From an uncultured Clostridia bacterium (lineage in GTDB: Bacteria; Bacillota_A; Clostridia; Christensenellales; Aristaeellaceae), in contig CAMVBO010000012.1 in assembly GCA_947165745.1 (NCBI GenBank), positions 1 to 14,897 on the forward strand: DNA of 14,897 nucleotides, in the 5' to 3' direction. Under the pieces are notes generated by a model, which saw only the letters and a list, made by a program, of their open reading frames with translations, did not search any database and was not told the origin of the DNA. How positions within the stretch are numbered: position 1 is the first letter of the stretch; each line of letters starts with the position of its first letter. The translations under genes were made by a program, and so were the position numbers. Below, piece after piece: positions 1-5,213 of the stretch.

Positions 1-13
1 TCCTTTTGGGCAT
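1..13 (-). CDS. Start of a leftward gene that runs off the left edge
   Basis: Only the ATG and three following codons (M-P-K-R) are inside the window. On the minus strand an AAGGAGG ribosome site (21-27) sits 7 bases before the ATG at 13, which is ideal spacing and the main reason for calling a gene. It lies downstream of the two-TM gene and points the same way as the repressor cluster. In temperate phages this position is often the integrase, but nothing in four codons can confirm that. Confidence 0.6.
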
Positions 14-31
14 AAAAAGACCTCCTTCGGG

Positions 32-61
32 TTGCAAATTCCTCGGAGGCTGTGCTATAAT
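32..61 (+). promoter_or_regulatory. Candidate rightward promoter with extended -10
   Basis: TTGCAA (32-37), an 18-base spacer and TATAAT (56-61) preceded by TG one base upstream (53-54, extended -10). It would fire rightward, against the flanking leftward genes, into a short stretch closed by the hairpin at 116-145. No ORF with a convincing ribosome site follows, so any transcript would be a short RNA of roughly 80-90 bases. Confidence 0.35.
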
Positions 62-115
62 GATGGAGCAAGCCTCTTTATCTTGGGTAGTGCTGGGATA
101 TTTGGTTTTGCGCGT

Positions 116-156
116 CCCTCGCCCGGGGTGGTAGCCGGGCGGGGGATATTTTATTT
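116..156 (+). terminator. Rho-independent terminator-like hairpin
   Basis: An 11-pair stem (116-126 with 135-145, one T:G pair, loop 127-134) is followed on the plus strand by a T-rich tail (147-156, ATATTTTATTT-like). It also lies directly after the stop of the leftward two-TM gene, but on that strand the following bases are not T-rich. The plus-strand orientation is therefore the better terminator, although it may work in both directions. Confidence 0.5.
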
Positions 157-495
157 GCCGAGGTGGGGATTGTCGGTCTCAAAGGCGACCCAGGCTTCGC
201 TGTGCTGGCGCATGGCGTGAAGATCGTCCACCACCATGGCAATGGCGAAGGTGCTGGCGCTGAAGATGATCCCGGCCATGAGTCCGATGAGCGCGCCCAG
301 CAGCAGGACGAGACCGTCCGGAATGCTATGCAGGGTGCGGGCGTTCAAAATCGACTGGGCGATGGGCGAAGCGAAGATGAACCCGAACGCGGTGAACCCG
401 ATGATCTGCATCACGCCGAAGGTGCGCAGCAGCTTGACGGTCCAATGAGGCTTTGAGGCGTCCTCCAGGTGTTTGGGGTAGATGTACATGTTCAT
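151..495 (-). CDS. Small two-TM membrane protein (114 aa)
   Basis: The ATG at 495 has an AGGAGG ribosome site (502-507). Residues about 25-45 and 60-87 are strongly hydrophobic (Ile, Leu, Phe, Gly, Ala), giving two membrane helices joined by a short loop. The N-terminal tail (H, E, K, W) and C-terminal tail (acidic, ending NPHLGK) are polar. It lies 27 bases after the HIRAN gene in the same direction, so the two are probably co-transcribed. I do not recognise a family. Small membrane proteins next to a phage repressor are often lysogenic-conversion or superinfection-exclusion factors, but that is inference from position only. Confidence 0.75.
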   Translation of the reverse strand: MNMYIYPKHLEDASKPHWTVKLLRTFGVMQIIGFTAFGFIFASPIAQSILNARTLHSIPDGLVLLLGALIGLMAGIIFSASTFAIAMVVDDLHAMRQHSEAWVAFETDNPHLGK

Positions 496-522
496 AAGGA
501 ATCCTCCTATGATCGAAACGGC

Positions 523-1266
523 TTAATCATCAGTAAAAACAAGTTCAACCACTGCGGAAAAGTCCTTTTCACCGCTGTCGAGTTCATATTTCCCGTCGTC
601 GTTTTCATAGACGCCCCTGTATTTGCCGCCGCCGATATTCAGCCAGACGCTTTTTACACGACCTGATTCCATCAGTTTCCGGACGTGTGCTGTGCTGCCC
701 TTGGGAACGTAGCCGATGCACAGGCCGTCCGCCTGCACCATGATCGCGTTGGGATCGTATTCGTTGTCAGGCTCCGGCACCAAAGCCCCTTTGGCATGGA
801 ATTCGTATTGCCAGACGCGCTCTTCCGGATGCTCTTCTTCAAGTTCCTTTTTCGTCAGATCGTAGTCCGGGTTTTCCGTGGCCACGGAAAGGATGTTCTC
901 CACATAATTGGAAATGCCGCGAACGTGGATTCGCTCGGTACTTATGCCATTTTTCTCAGGCTTGGGAGCCTGTGCGGGGGCGCCTGTCGGTGCCGGATCG
1001 GGGATGGATGATGGCACAGGGACGGGATTTGGCACACCGGCGGTGAACGCTGACCGAGGTTCAGACGTGCCAAGGGTCTTTGCCTGTCGCTTGGCTTTGA
1101 CGGAGGCGACGATCAGGGCGATGACGAATATGGGCATACATACAACTCCGATGCCAAATATCAGGCTCCGATTATCGCCGAGGGATTCGGGGAGAAAGAA
1201 TGAACCGGCAGCCACCAGGAAGCATACCAGCAGCCCGATTGTATAAAATCGCTTGTTATTCTTCAC
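523..1266 (-). CDS. Membrane-anchored HIRAN-domain protein (247 aa)
   Basis: The start is GTG 1266, because GGAGGT lies 6 bases upstream. A longer TTG-initiated reading from 1284 would place that ribosome site inside the gene. Domains in order: TM helix about 7-25, TM helix about 34-56, a basic stretch, a proline-rich linker about 76-105, then a HIRAN-like domain about 113-200. The domain is recognised from I-H-V-R-G-I near its start, the characteristic N-x-Y-D-P-N-A-I-x-V segment (about 168-177) and the following C-I-G-Y-V-P. HIRAN domains bind DNA ends or damaged and stalled DNA and are usually fused to SNF2 helicases or nucleases. Here the domain is tethered to the membrane with no enzyme domain visible. 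Role unknown; a phage-encoded defence or exclusion function is possible but unproven. Confidence 0.75.
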   Translation of the reverse strand: MKNNKRFYTIGLLVCFLVAAGSFFLPESLGDNRSLIFGIGVVCMPIFVIALIVASVKAKRQAKTLGTSEPRSAFTAGVPNPVPVPSSIPDPAPTGAPAQAPKPEKNGISTERIHVRGISNYVENILSVATENPDYDLTKKELEEEHPEERVWQYEFHAKGALVPEPDNEYDPNAIMVQADGLCIGYVPKGSTAHVRKLMESGRVKSVWLNIGGGKYRGVYENDDGKYELDSGEKDFSAVVELVFTDD

Positions 1267-1296
1267 AACGATACCTCCGTTCAATTTCCAGAGTGC

Positions 1297-1302
1297 ATTA
1301 TA
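1297..1302 (-). promoter_or_regulatory. Candidate -10 for the HIRAN/two-TM operon
   Basis: On the minus strand a perfect TATAAT lies about 30 bases before the GTG start of the HIRAN gene. No good TTGACA-like -35 is present at 16-18 bases upstream, so the call rests on the -10 alone. Confidence 0.3.
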
Positions 1303-1338
1303 CCGACAGTGCGGACTACGAGGCAGTAGGCGAGAGTC

Positions 1339-1722
1339 TCATTCTTCCTCAAATCGGTTTGGAAATAGCGCTTTTCCTACGTCTATCATTTTCTGTTGCT
1401 CTTTGAGCGTCATGCGCTGCATGGCCTGTATCATCTCGTCGATCATGGGGGACTTGAGCCCCCGCTTGATCTCCTGCAGCTTCTTCGCGGCGGGGGAATC
1501 GGAGCCGAGGTTATCTGCGATTTCATCCCAGCCCATCAAATAAGAAGGGGTGACGTTCAGAGCTTTGGCGACAAGGGCAATCTTGTCTCTTCTCATGTTG
1601 GCGATCTGTCCACTTTCCCACTTGCGGACGGTGCTCTTGCCGACGCCGACAGCCTGACCGACTTCTTCAAGGGTCATGCCCTGGCTGGTGCGCAAAAACT
1701 TGATTTTTTCGCCGAGATCCAT
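1339..1722 (-). CDS. XRE-family phage repressor (CI-like, 127 aa)
   Basis: The ATG at 1722 follows AAAGGAGG with 6-base spacing. The open frame extends upstream into the promoter region but has no ribosome site there. Residues about 5-65 form a classic HTH_XRE domain: M-T-L-E-E-V-G as helix 2, S-T-V-R-K-W-E-S-G as the recognition helix, ending V-T-P-S-Y-L-M-G-W. The rest (about 70-127) is a short, charged helical tail with no S24/LexA-type peptidase signature. Induction by RecA-driven self-cleavage is therefore not supported. It is divergent from the Cro-like gene, the standard switch arrangement. The GTGTC palindromes at 1859 and 2096 are its likely operators (inference). Confidence 0.9.
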   Translation of the reverse strand: MDLGEKIKFLRTSQGMTLEEVGQAVGVGKSTVRKWESGQIANMRRDKIALVAKALNVTPSYLMGWDEIADNLGSDSPAAKKLQEIKRGLKSPMIDEMIQAMQRMTLKEQQKMIDVGKALFPNRFEEE

Positions 1723-1747
1723 TGAATCCCTCCTTTCCGTTGGGGAT

Positions 1748-1776
1748 AGTATAGCATGGATGTTTCCAAAAAGCAA
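1748..1776 (-). promoter_or_regulatory. Leftward repressor promoter candidate
   Basis: On the minus strand: TTGCTT (1771-1776), a 17-base spacer and TATACT (1748-1753) with TG one base upstream (extended -10). It is placed to transcribe the repressor, whose ATG is at 1722. Confidence 0.5.
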
Positions 1777-1825
1777 CACCAAAAGACGAAAAGAAAAAAA
1801 TATTTCCCAAAGGACACAAAAACGC

Positions 1826-1854
1826 TTGACAAACAAATTGCAAGCGTGTATAGT
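1826..1854 (+). promoter_or_regulatory. Rightward early promoter
   Basis: A consensus TTGACA (1826-1831), exactly 17 bases, then TATAGT (1849-1854). The first GTGTC palindrome (1859-1874) covers the expected start of transcription, so a bound repressor would block initiation. It drives the Cro-like gene at 1898. Confidence 0.85.
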
Positions 1855-1858
1855 ATAA

Positions 1859-1874
1859 GTGTCTTAAACGACAC
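1859..1874. promoter_or_regulatory. Operator 1, GTGTC-N6-GACAC
   Basis: Inverted repeat GTGTC-TTAAAC-GACAC immediately downstream of the rightward -10 box. The same half-sites with the same 6-base spacing recur at 2096-2111, which makes it a credible binding site for the XRE repressor and/or Cro. Single GACAC half-sites also occur nearby (1813-1817, 2134-2138). Confidence 0.65.
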
Positions 1875-1897
1875 ATGCACATGAAAGGGGTGAGACG

Positions 1898-2104
1898 GTG
1901 AACAAGGAACTGCTCCGTTACGAGATGGCGCGGCATGGAATCTCAGTCGATGAAATGACGCAGCGGCTGGGGATCAGCCGTTCAGCCTTCTGGAAGAAGT
2001 GTACCGGGGTTTCTGAATTCAGGCAGTCGGAGATTGCAAAGATGATTGAAATCTTGGATCTGAAGAACCCAGCGGAGATTTTTTTTGCTGAAGAAGTGTC
2101 CTAA
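1898..2104 (+). CDS. Cro-like small XRE/HTH protein (68 aa)
   Basis: GTG start with an AAAGGGG ribosome site 7-10 bases upstream. The single-domain protein contains a helix-turn-helix: I-S-V-D-E-M-T-Q-R-L-G-I-S (about 15-27), then S-A-F-W-K-K as recognition helix, ending with D-L-K-N-P-A-E-I-F-F. Its size and its position opposite the repressor fit a Cro/early antirepressor role: first gene of the rightward transcript, binding the shared operators. The second GTGTC palindrome spans its stop codon. Not distinguishable by sequence alone from other short HTH regulators. Confidence 0.85.
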   Translation: MNKELLRYEMARHGISVDEMTQRLGISRSAFWKKCTGVSEFRQSEIAKMIEILDLKNPAEIFFAEEVS

Positions 2105-2114
2105 AAGACACTTC
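2093..2114. promoter_or_regulatory. Operator 2, perfect 8-bp-arm palindrome over the cro stop
   Basis: GAAGTGTC (2093-2100), CTAAAA, GACACTTC (2107-2114). The core GTGTC-N6-GACAC is identical in half-sites and spacing to operator 1. It overlaps the TAA of the Cro-like gene. There is no T-run after it on either strand, so it is unlikely to be a terminator. Confidence 0.55.
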
Positions 2115-2148
2115 AAAAGAAAAAATAGTTGGGGACACGCAACACAAC

Positions 2149-2181
2149 CAGCACTACCCAAAATCCTACCGACTGCCATAA
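2149..2181 (+). repeat. 33-base imperfect direct repeat, copy A
   Basis: Matches copy B (4087-4119) at 28 of 33 positions, beginning CAGCAC and containing AATCCTACC. Each copy lies a short distance after the stop of a small XRE-type gene. Copies A and B bracket the accessory segment with the KTSC operon. Confidence 0.7.
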
Positions 2182-2236
2182 GGCGGATCAGTTAAAACAA
2201 CATCAATAGACACTCACGTGATAGGAGTTGACAGGT

Positions 2237-2464
2237 ATGTATGAACCAAACAAAACCGCTTCAACAAATGAAGCCATGCTTGCCGTGGCTGAAGCGATTG
2301 TCGAAGCGGCGAAAACCGTGCGAAGTCCAGCGAACCTGAAGATGCTTGCCGAGGCAGCCGCGAAGCTTGTCGAGGCTGACAAGGTGGCGTCAGCCGGGGA
2401 TGTTCTCCAAAATGCCTTTGATCCAAGTGAGAACGTGAGGCTTCGCAAAAGCAAACGCGGCTGA
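2237..2464 (+). CDS. Small Ala/Glu-rich helical protein (75 aa)
   Basis: I chose ATG 2237 because AGGAG (2223-2227) lies 9 bases upstream; the in-frame TTG at 2228 would touch the ribosome site. The protein is almost wholly helical (repeated E-A, A-A-K, L-A-E-A-A-A-K-L-V-E-A) with a basic tail ending K-S-K-R-G. No family recognised. Its last 75 bases overlap, tail to tail, the leftward membrane gene ending at 2390, so one of the two ends could be wrong, or the pair could interfere by antisense. Good ribosome site; function unknown. Confidence 0.6.
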   Translation: MYEPNKTASTNEAMLAVAEAIVEAAKTVRSPANLKMLAEAAAKLVEADKVASAGDVLQNAFDPSENVRLRKSKRG

Positions 2465-2953
2465 CGCAATCACACCAAGAGCCCAGTAGATACCCTGAAG
2501 GATTTTCGGAAACAGGCTATTTTGTTTGGCTCCGAGAGCGGTGCAGATCCGCGTTGGCAGGTAGACGATCAGAGAGAGCCAGTACAGTGGGTTGATGGCG
2601 TCGATAGCCCTGCCCTTGAAAGTGCCGATGGCTTCTTCAAAGGCTGCATTGGTTTGAACAGCAAGGATTTGCACGCGGGATGGATACTGGTCGAAGATTC
2701 GGACGGTCATGTTGGCGACTTGACCATATCCCATAGGTTGAGAAATCGGAAAGCCTGCGTTTTCAACTCCGGCCTGCTTCATAAGGGCTATGGTGCGGAA
2801 CCTACTCTGCTGTATCGCTTTGTAAGAAAGGGATGTTTGATTTGCCAACCAATCGAGATAATGCTTGTGCCGAATACGGAGATATACGGCGTTTGATAGA
2901 TTGAGTGTCAGCTTGATAAGTACGATGGCAACGGGAATAATCCAATATTTCAC
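2390..2953 (-). CDS. Membrane protein, last gene of the leftward cassette (187 aa)
   Basis: GTG start at 2953 with a modest GGCGGTG ribosome site 6 bases upstream. Hydrophobic segments lie at about 3-22 (single N-terminal anchor), about 122-140 and about 150-170. The central part (about 25-115) is polar and rich in Arg, Gln and aromatic residues. No known family recognised. It is the distal gene after KTSC, the 57-aa protein and the zinc-ribbon protein, separated from the last by a hairpin at 3000-3027. Phage membrane proteins in such lysogen-expressed cassettes often alter phage entry or abort infection; this is inference only. Codon composition is AT-richer than the genes right of 4,135. 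Confidence 0.65.
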   Translation of the reverse strand: MKYWIIPVAIVLIKLTLNLSNAVYLRIRHKHYLDWLANQTSLSYKAIQQSRFRTIALMKQAGVENAGFPISQPMGYGQVANMTVRIFDQYPSRVQILAVQTNAAFEEAIGTFKGRAIDAINPLYWLSLIVYLPTRICTALGAKQNSLFPKILQGIYWALGVIASAAFAFAKPHVLTWIKGILENIPG

Positions 2954-2999
2954 GGGAACACCGCCATTTCATATATAGGAGATTTATTTCGATTTGGGT

Positions 3000-3027
3000 G
3001 CCAGAGTGCCGGCTAAGGCACCCTGGC
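3000..3027. other. Intercistronic hairpin in the leftward cassette
   Basis: GCCAG/CTGGC (3000-3004 with 3023-3027), one A-C mismatch, then GTGCC/GGCAC (3006-3010 with 3017-3021), loop of 6. It lies between the zinc-ribbon and membrane genes. No T-run follows on the minus strand, so it looks more like an RNA processing or stability element than a full terminator. Confidence 0.5.
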
Positions 3028-3049
3028 GGTAGATAAGTTTAGTTTAGTG

Positions 3050-3265
3050 TCAATGGTTTTTCAATTGGAAGTTATATTTGGTAAGGCAATACGGGCAGGT
3101 AACATTTCCCGTATGCGCGTGGAAGGTTCGGCCGCAGTTGGGGCACTCGAAGCTATTAAGTGCTTTCTTGAACTGATCTTCGGCAGCCTTTTGTATGCTG
3201 GCCTTCAGATCGCGCTCCAGTCTGCGCATATCGGATTTCTTGCTAATATCATACTTCCGCGTCAT
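3050..3265 (-). CDS. Zinc-ribbon protein (71 aa)
   Basis: ATG 3265 is preceded by GAGGAGGAG at good spacing; the 12-residue upstream extension has no ribosome site of its own. Residues 1-38 are a charged helix rich in Lys, Arg and Asp. A C-P-N-C ... C-P-Y-C pair (Cys41, 44, 57, 60) follows, with T-F-H-A-H-T-G-N-V-T between, typical of a treble-clef/zinc-ribbon knuckle. Such small proteins may bind nucleic acid or a partner protein. It is the third gene of the leftward operon headed by the KTSC gene. Confidence 0.75.
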   Translation of the reverse strand: MTRKYDISKKSDMRRLERDLKASIQKAAEDQFKKALNSFECPNCGRTFHAHTGNVTCPYCLTKYNFQLKNH

Positions 3266-3359
3266 GGTATCTCCTCCTCTCTTTAGTGATGGTCCACACA
3301 TCAGCTACAAGCAGCCAGTGAGTGCTTGGTGTCAGCGGATTGTGAACATGATCGTACAT

Positions 3360-3533
3360 TCAATGGTGTTGGCTTTTGTACAGCGGGCGCGGAAAACTGC
3401 GATAGGGTTCCAGGGCAGCGCGAAGCGTCCGCAAGGTCGACGGGGGTGATAGGGGAACGAGACAGCTACGGATGTAGAACCGCCAAGCCTCTGCCATTAA
3501 GGCTTGACAGGCCCAGCTGTCCTGGTCGGTCAT
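3360..3533 (-). CDS. 57-aa protein translationally coupled to the KTSC gene
   Basis: The ATG at 3533 overlaps the TAA of the KTSC gene as TAATG, a hallmark of translational coupling, and the frame stays open to TGA at 3360-3362. The protein starts M-T-D-Q-D-S-W, has a helical stretch with A-L-M-A-E-A-W-R-F-Y-I-R, then a Pro/Arg-rich part with R-T-L-R-A-A-L-E-P-Y. No family recognised. Without this gene the 3266-3532 gap inside an otherwise compact operon would be unexplained. Confidence 0.55.
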   Translation of the reverse strand: MTDQDSWACQALMAEAWRFYIRSCLVPLSPPSTLRTLRAALEPYRSFPRPLYKSQHH

Positions 3534-3742
3534 TATAAGCGATGATATGGAAAGGAATTCCTGATATATGCTGCATGATACTTGCCGTGAGAAGCGGCGT
3601 TCATCAAGCCTTCAAAGATGTGCTGGGGGACGTCGTAATAAACGTAAGCGCCATCATGGAACTGGATATACAGCTTCATGGAAGCAGGCTCATATCCCAC
3701 AGCGACAAGATTTGAAGATTGTACAGGAATCATCTTGGGCAT
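3533..3742 (-). CDS. KTSC-domain protein (69 aa)
   Basis: ATG 3742 is chosen because AGGTGG lies 8 bases upstream; the GTG four codons earlier lies too close to it. The whole protein is one KTSC domain: V-Q-S-S-N-L-V-A-V-G-Y, then L-Y-I-Q-F-H-D-G-A-Y-V-Y-Y-D-V-P, then A-S-H-G-K-Y-H-A-A-Y-I-R. KTSC domains are known from the C-terminus of some lysyl-tRNA synthetases and as stand-alone small proteins, common in phages; the biochemical role is not established. It is the first gene of a leftward operon, directly behind a TTGACA promoter and a CIRCE-like palindrome. Confidence 0.85.
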   Translation of the reverse strand: MPKMIPVQSSNLVAVGYEPASMKLYIQFHDGAYVYYDVPQHIFEGLMNAASHGKYHAAYIRNSFPYHRL

Positions 3743-3761
3743 CGTACTCACCACCTTTCTG

Positions 3762-3788
3762 TTAGCACTCTTTACAGCCGGCTGCTAA
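3762..3788. promoter_or_regulatory. CIRCE-like operator (HrcA-type) in the KTSC 5' UTR
   Basis: TTAGCACTC (3762-3770), exactly 9 bases, then GGCTGCTAA (3780-3788). The CIRCE consensus bound by the heat-shock repressor HrcA is TTAGCACTC-N9-GAGTGCTAA: the left half matches 9/9, the right half 7/9, and the spacing is exact. The flanking G and C extend the symmetry by one pair. It lies between the leftward -10 and the KTSC ribosome site, the usual CIRCE position. It could alternatively be the operator of the neighbouring XRE protein. Confidence 0.5.
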
Positions 3789-3793
3789 CACTT

Positions 3794-3822
3794 AGTTTAA
3801 TCAGGTAACAGAGTTTTGTCAA
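3794..3822 (-). promoter_or_regulatory. Leftward promoter of the KTSC operon
   Basis: On the minus strand: TTGACA (3817-3822), a 17-base spacer and TAAACT (3794-3799). It reads straight through the CIRCE-like palindrome into the KTSC gene, giving the cassette its own promoter independent of the phage early transcript. Confidence 0.75.
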
Positions 3823-3866
3823 CCGGTGTCTATGTAATTAACGTAAATATAATATTGGGAGGAAAT

Positions 3867-4076
3867 ATGACGATACAAGAGTCGATTCGGAAACACAGAG
3901 AGGAGAAGGGTTTAAGTCAGAACCAATTAGGTAAGCGTTCGAGCGTGCCAACCACCAATATTTGCTATTGGGAATCGGGACGCGGCGATCCTCCGATCAG
4001 TGCCTGCATCAAGTTAGCAAAGGGTCTTGGCATCAGCGTAAGTGAACTGGTTAAGGATTGCGACACTGGCCAGTAG
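3867..4076 (+). CDS. Second small XRE/HTH regulator (69 aa)
   Basis: ATG 3867 follows GGGAGG (3858-3863) at a short, normal spacing; the 17-residue upstream extension is not needed. Single XRE domain: I-R-K-H-R-E-E-K-G-L-S-Q-N-Q-L-G (about 5-20), recognition helix near P-T-T-N-I-C-Y-W-E-S-G, then I-K-L-A-K-G-L-G-I-S-V-S-E-L. It is divergent from the KTSC operon and shares its 125-base control region, so it is the natural candidate to regulate that cassette. The stop is followed by repeat copy B. Confidence 0.85.
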   Translation: MTIQESIRKHREEKGLSQNQLGKRSSVPTTNICYWESGRGDPPISACIKLAKGLGISVSELVKDCDTGQ

Positions 4077-4086
4077 AGCCTTAATC

Positions 4087-4119
4087 CAGCACGACCCATA
4101 ATCCTACCTACTACCACAA
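4087..4119 (+). repeat. 33-base imperfect direct repeat, copy B
   Basis: Partner of copy A (2149-2181); 28 of 33 positions agree. This copy ends directly before the AGGAGG of the gene at 4135, so it forms the leader of the rightward early operon. By eye the GC content rises sharply just after it. Confidence 0.7.
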
Positions 4120-4134
4120 AAGGAGGCTTTCAAC

Positions 4135-4413
4135 ATGACAGGGACGATCTTGACAGGGACGACCTACACCGCCGAGGAGCGGATGAACGATATGCTGGAG
4201 CGCTATGGCGAGGTCTGCAAGCGGGCCGTGGCGGCCCGGATCCTGGGCTGCAGCGACAGCAAGATAAAGAACATGATCCGGGACGGACGCCTGGAGACCG
4301 CCTGCGGCGGCACGATGGTGGATGTGCGCAGCATCGCCGCCTACATCTGTCAGCCCAGGCAGGCCAACGAGCTGGCCCGTCAGCGGCGGATGGGCCGCAA
4401 GTGGGCGGTTTGA
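4135..4413 (+). CDS. Excisionase-like winged-helix DNA-binding protein (92 aa)
   Basis: Excellent AGGAGG site (4121-4126), 8 bases before ATG. Residues about 25-73 read as a MerR/excisionase-type helix-turn-helix with wing: A-V-A-A-R-I-L-G-C-S-D-S-K-I-K-N-M-I-R-D-G-R-L, then M-V-D-V-R-S-I-A-A-Y-I. The C-terminus is short and basic. It opens the GC-rich rightward operon. It could be a recombination directionality factor or an early regulator. No integrase is in the window to decide this. Confidence 0.75.
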   Translation: MTGTILTGTTYTAEERMNDMLERYGEVCKRAVAARILGCSDSKIKNMIRDGRLETACGGTMVDVRSIAAYICQPRQANELARQRRMGRKWAV

Positions 4414-4440
4414 TCGACGAGCAAGAGGGAGGCGCGAGCG

Positions 4441-4713
4441 ATGGCATATGTGAACGAAAAGACGTGGCGGCAGCTGCAGCTGCGGCGGCTGGAATACCTG
4501 TATGGGCGGTTCGTGAAGGCCTGGGAGGGGAAGTACACCGACGACCGGGGCGCGCTTTGCCTGACCTACCGGGCAATGGAGGCGGCGCTGAAGAGCCTGC
4601 CGGCGGAGCCGGGCAAGTATATCCAGGTGGCGATGAACGAGAAGATGCGGCAGGACCGGGCGAAGATGGATCGGATCGTCAAGGCCTTCGAGAGGCTGGC
4701 GGCCGGGACATGA
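4441..4713 (+). CDS. Hypothetical helical phage protein (90 aa)
   Basis: ATG preceded by GAGGGAGG about 8 bases upstream. Predominantly alpha-helical with many Arg, Lys and Glu residues (L-Q-L-R-R-L-E-Y-L-Y-G-R-F; A-M-E-A-A-L-K-S-L). No recognised motif. Its TGA overlaps the ATG of the next gene (ATGA at 4710-4713), so the two are translationally coupled. Confidence 0.7.
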   Translation: MAYVNEKTWRQLQLRRLEYLYGRFVKAWEGKYTDDRGALCLTYRAMEAALKSLPAEPGKYIQVAMNEKMRQDRAKMDRIVKAFERLAAGT

Positions 4714-5213
4714 GCGCGGAGCGGATGGCCCCGGAGGAGGCCCGGCGGGAGTTTGACCGCCTGCGGGATTTGTACATCAGAGAACTGGAAAGCACGGGAG
4801 GCGCGAAGAGCATGAAGACCATCCTGATGTCGATACGGGCCCGGCATATCCGGAATATGCGCAAGGGCCGCAAGGGTTGGGAGATTCGCAAGACGTGTCC
4901 GAAGATCGCCCCGCCGTTCCGGGTGCAGCTGTGCGAGAGCGGCAGCGGGGGCAAGGTGACGGCCATGTTCACCTGCACCGAGTGCCTGGATGTGACCGAC
5001 TACCCGGCGGAGCGGATTGCGAAGATGGCCAGCATCACCCGGGAGGAGGCCGAGGGGTACAAGGCAAAGGGTCGGGGCCGCCTCTATGCCTGGAAGGTAG
5101 ACCGATTCTACGACAAGCGGCCGGGGTGCTGGGTCAACCATATCACCGATTATGGTGTCAACCGCCCGCCCCAGAGCTGGTGCTATGTGAAGGAGGCGGT
5201 CGAGAATGTCTGA
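4710..5213 (+). CDS. ASCH/PUA-like domain phage protein (167 aa)
   Basis: Starts in an ATGA overlap with the previous gene; the open frame upstream is a GC-driven extension through that gene. After a helical N-terminus (about 1-34) the core begins M-K-T-I-L-M-S-I-R and continues W-E-I-R-K-T-C-P-K-I-A-P-P-F-R-V. Later come T-A-M-F-T-C-T-E-C, then G-R-L-Y-A-W-K-V-D-R-F-Y-D-K, and it closes R-P-P-Q-S-W-C-Y-V. That series of blocks is typical of phage ASCH-like (PUA-fold) proteins, which are thought to bind RNA or modified nucleosides. Substrate unknown. Overlaps the next gene by 8 bases. Confidence 0.75.
   Translation: MSAERMAPEEARREFDRLRDLYIRELESTGGAKSMKTILMSIRARHIRNMRKGRKGWEIRKTCPKIAPPFRVQLCESGSGGKVTAMFTCTECLDVTDYPAERIAKMASITREEAEGYKAKGRGRLYAWKVDRFYDKRPGCWVNHITDYGVNRPPQSWCYVKEAVENV

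Noticed and set aside
2093..2114. Palindrome after cro as a Rho-independent terminator
   Set aside because: No T-run follows on either strand, and the half-sites match operator 1.
3025..3055. TTGACA on the minus strand before the membrane gene as a promoter
   Set aside because: No -10-like hexamer at 16-18 bases; the TGA in it is the stop of the zinc-ribbon gene.
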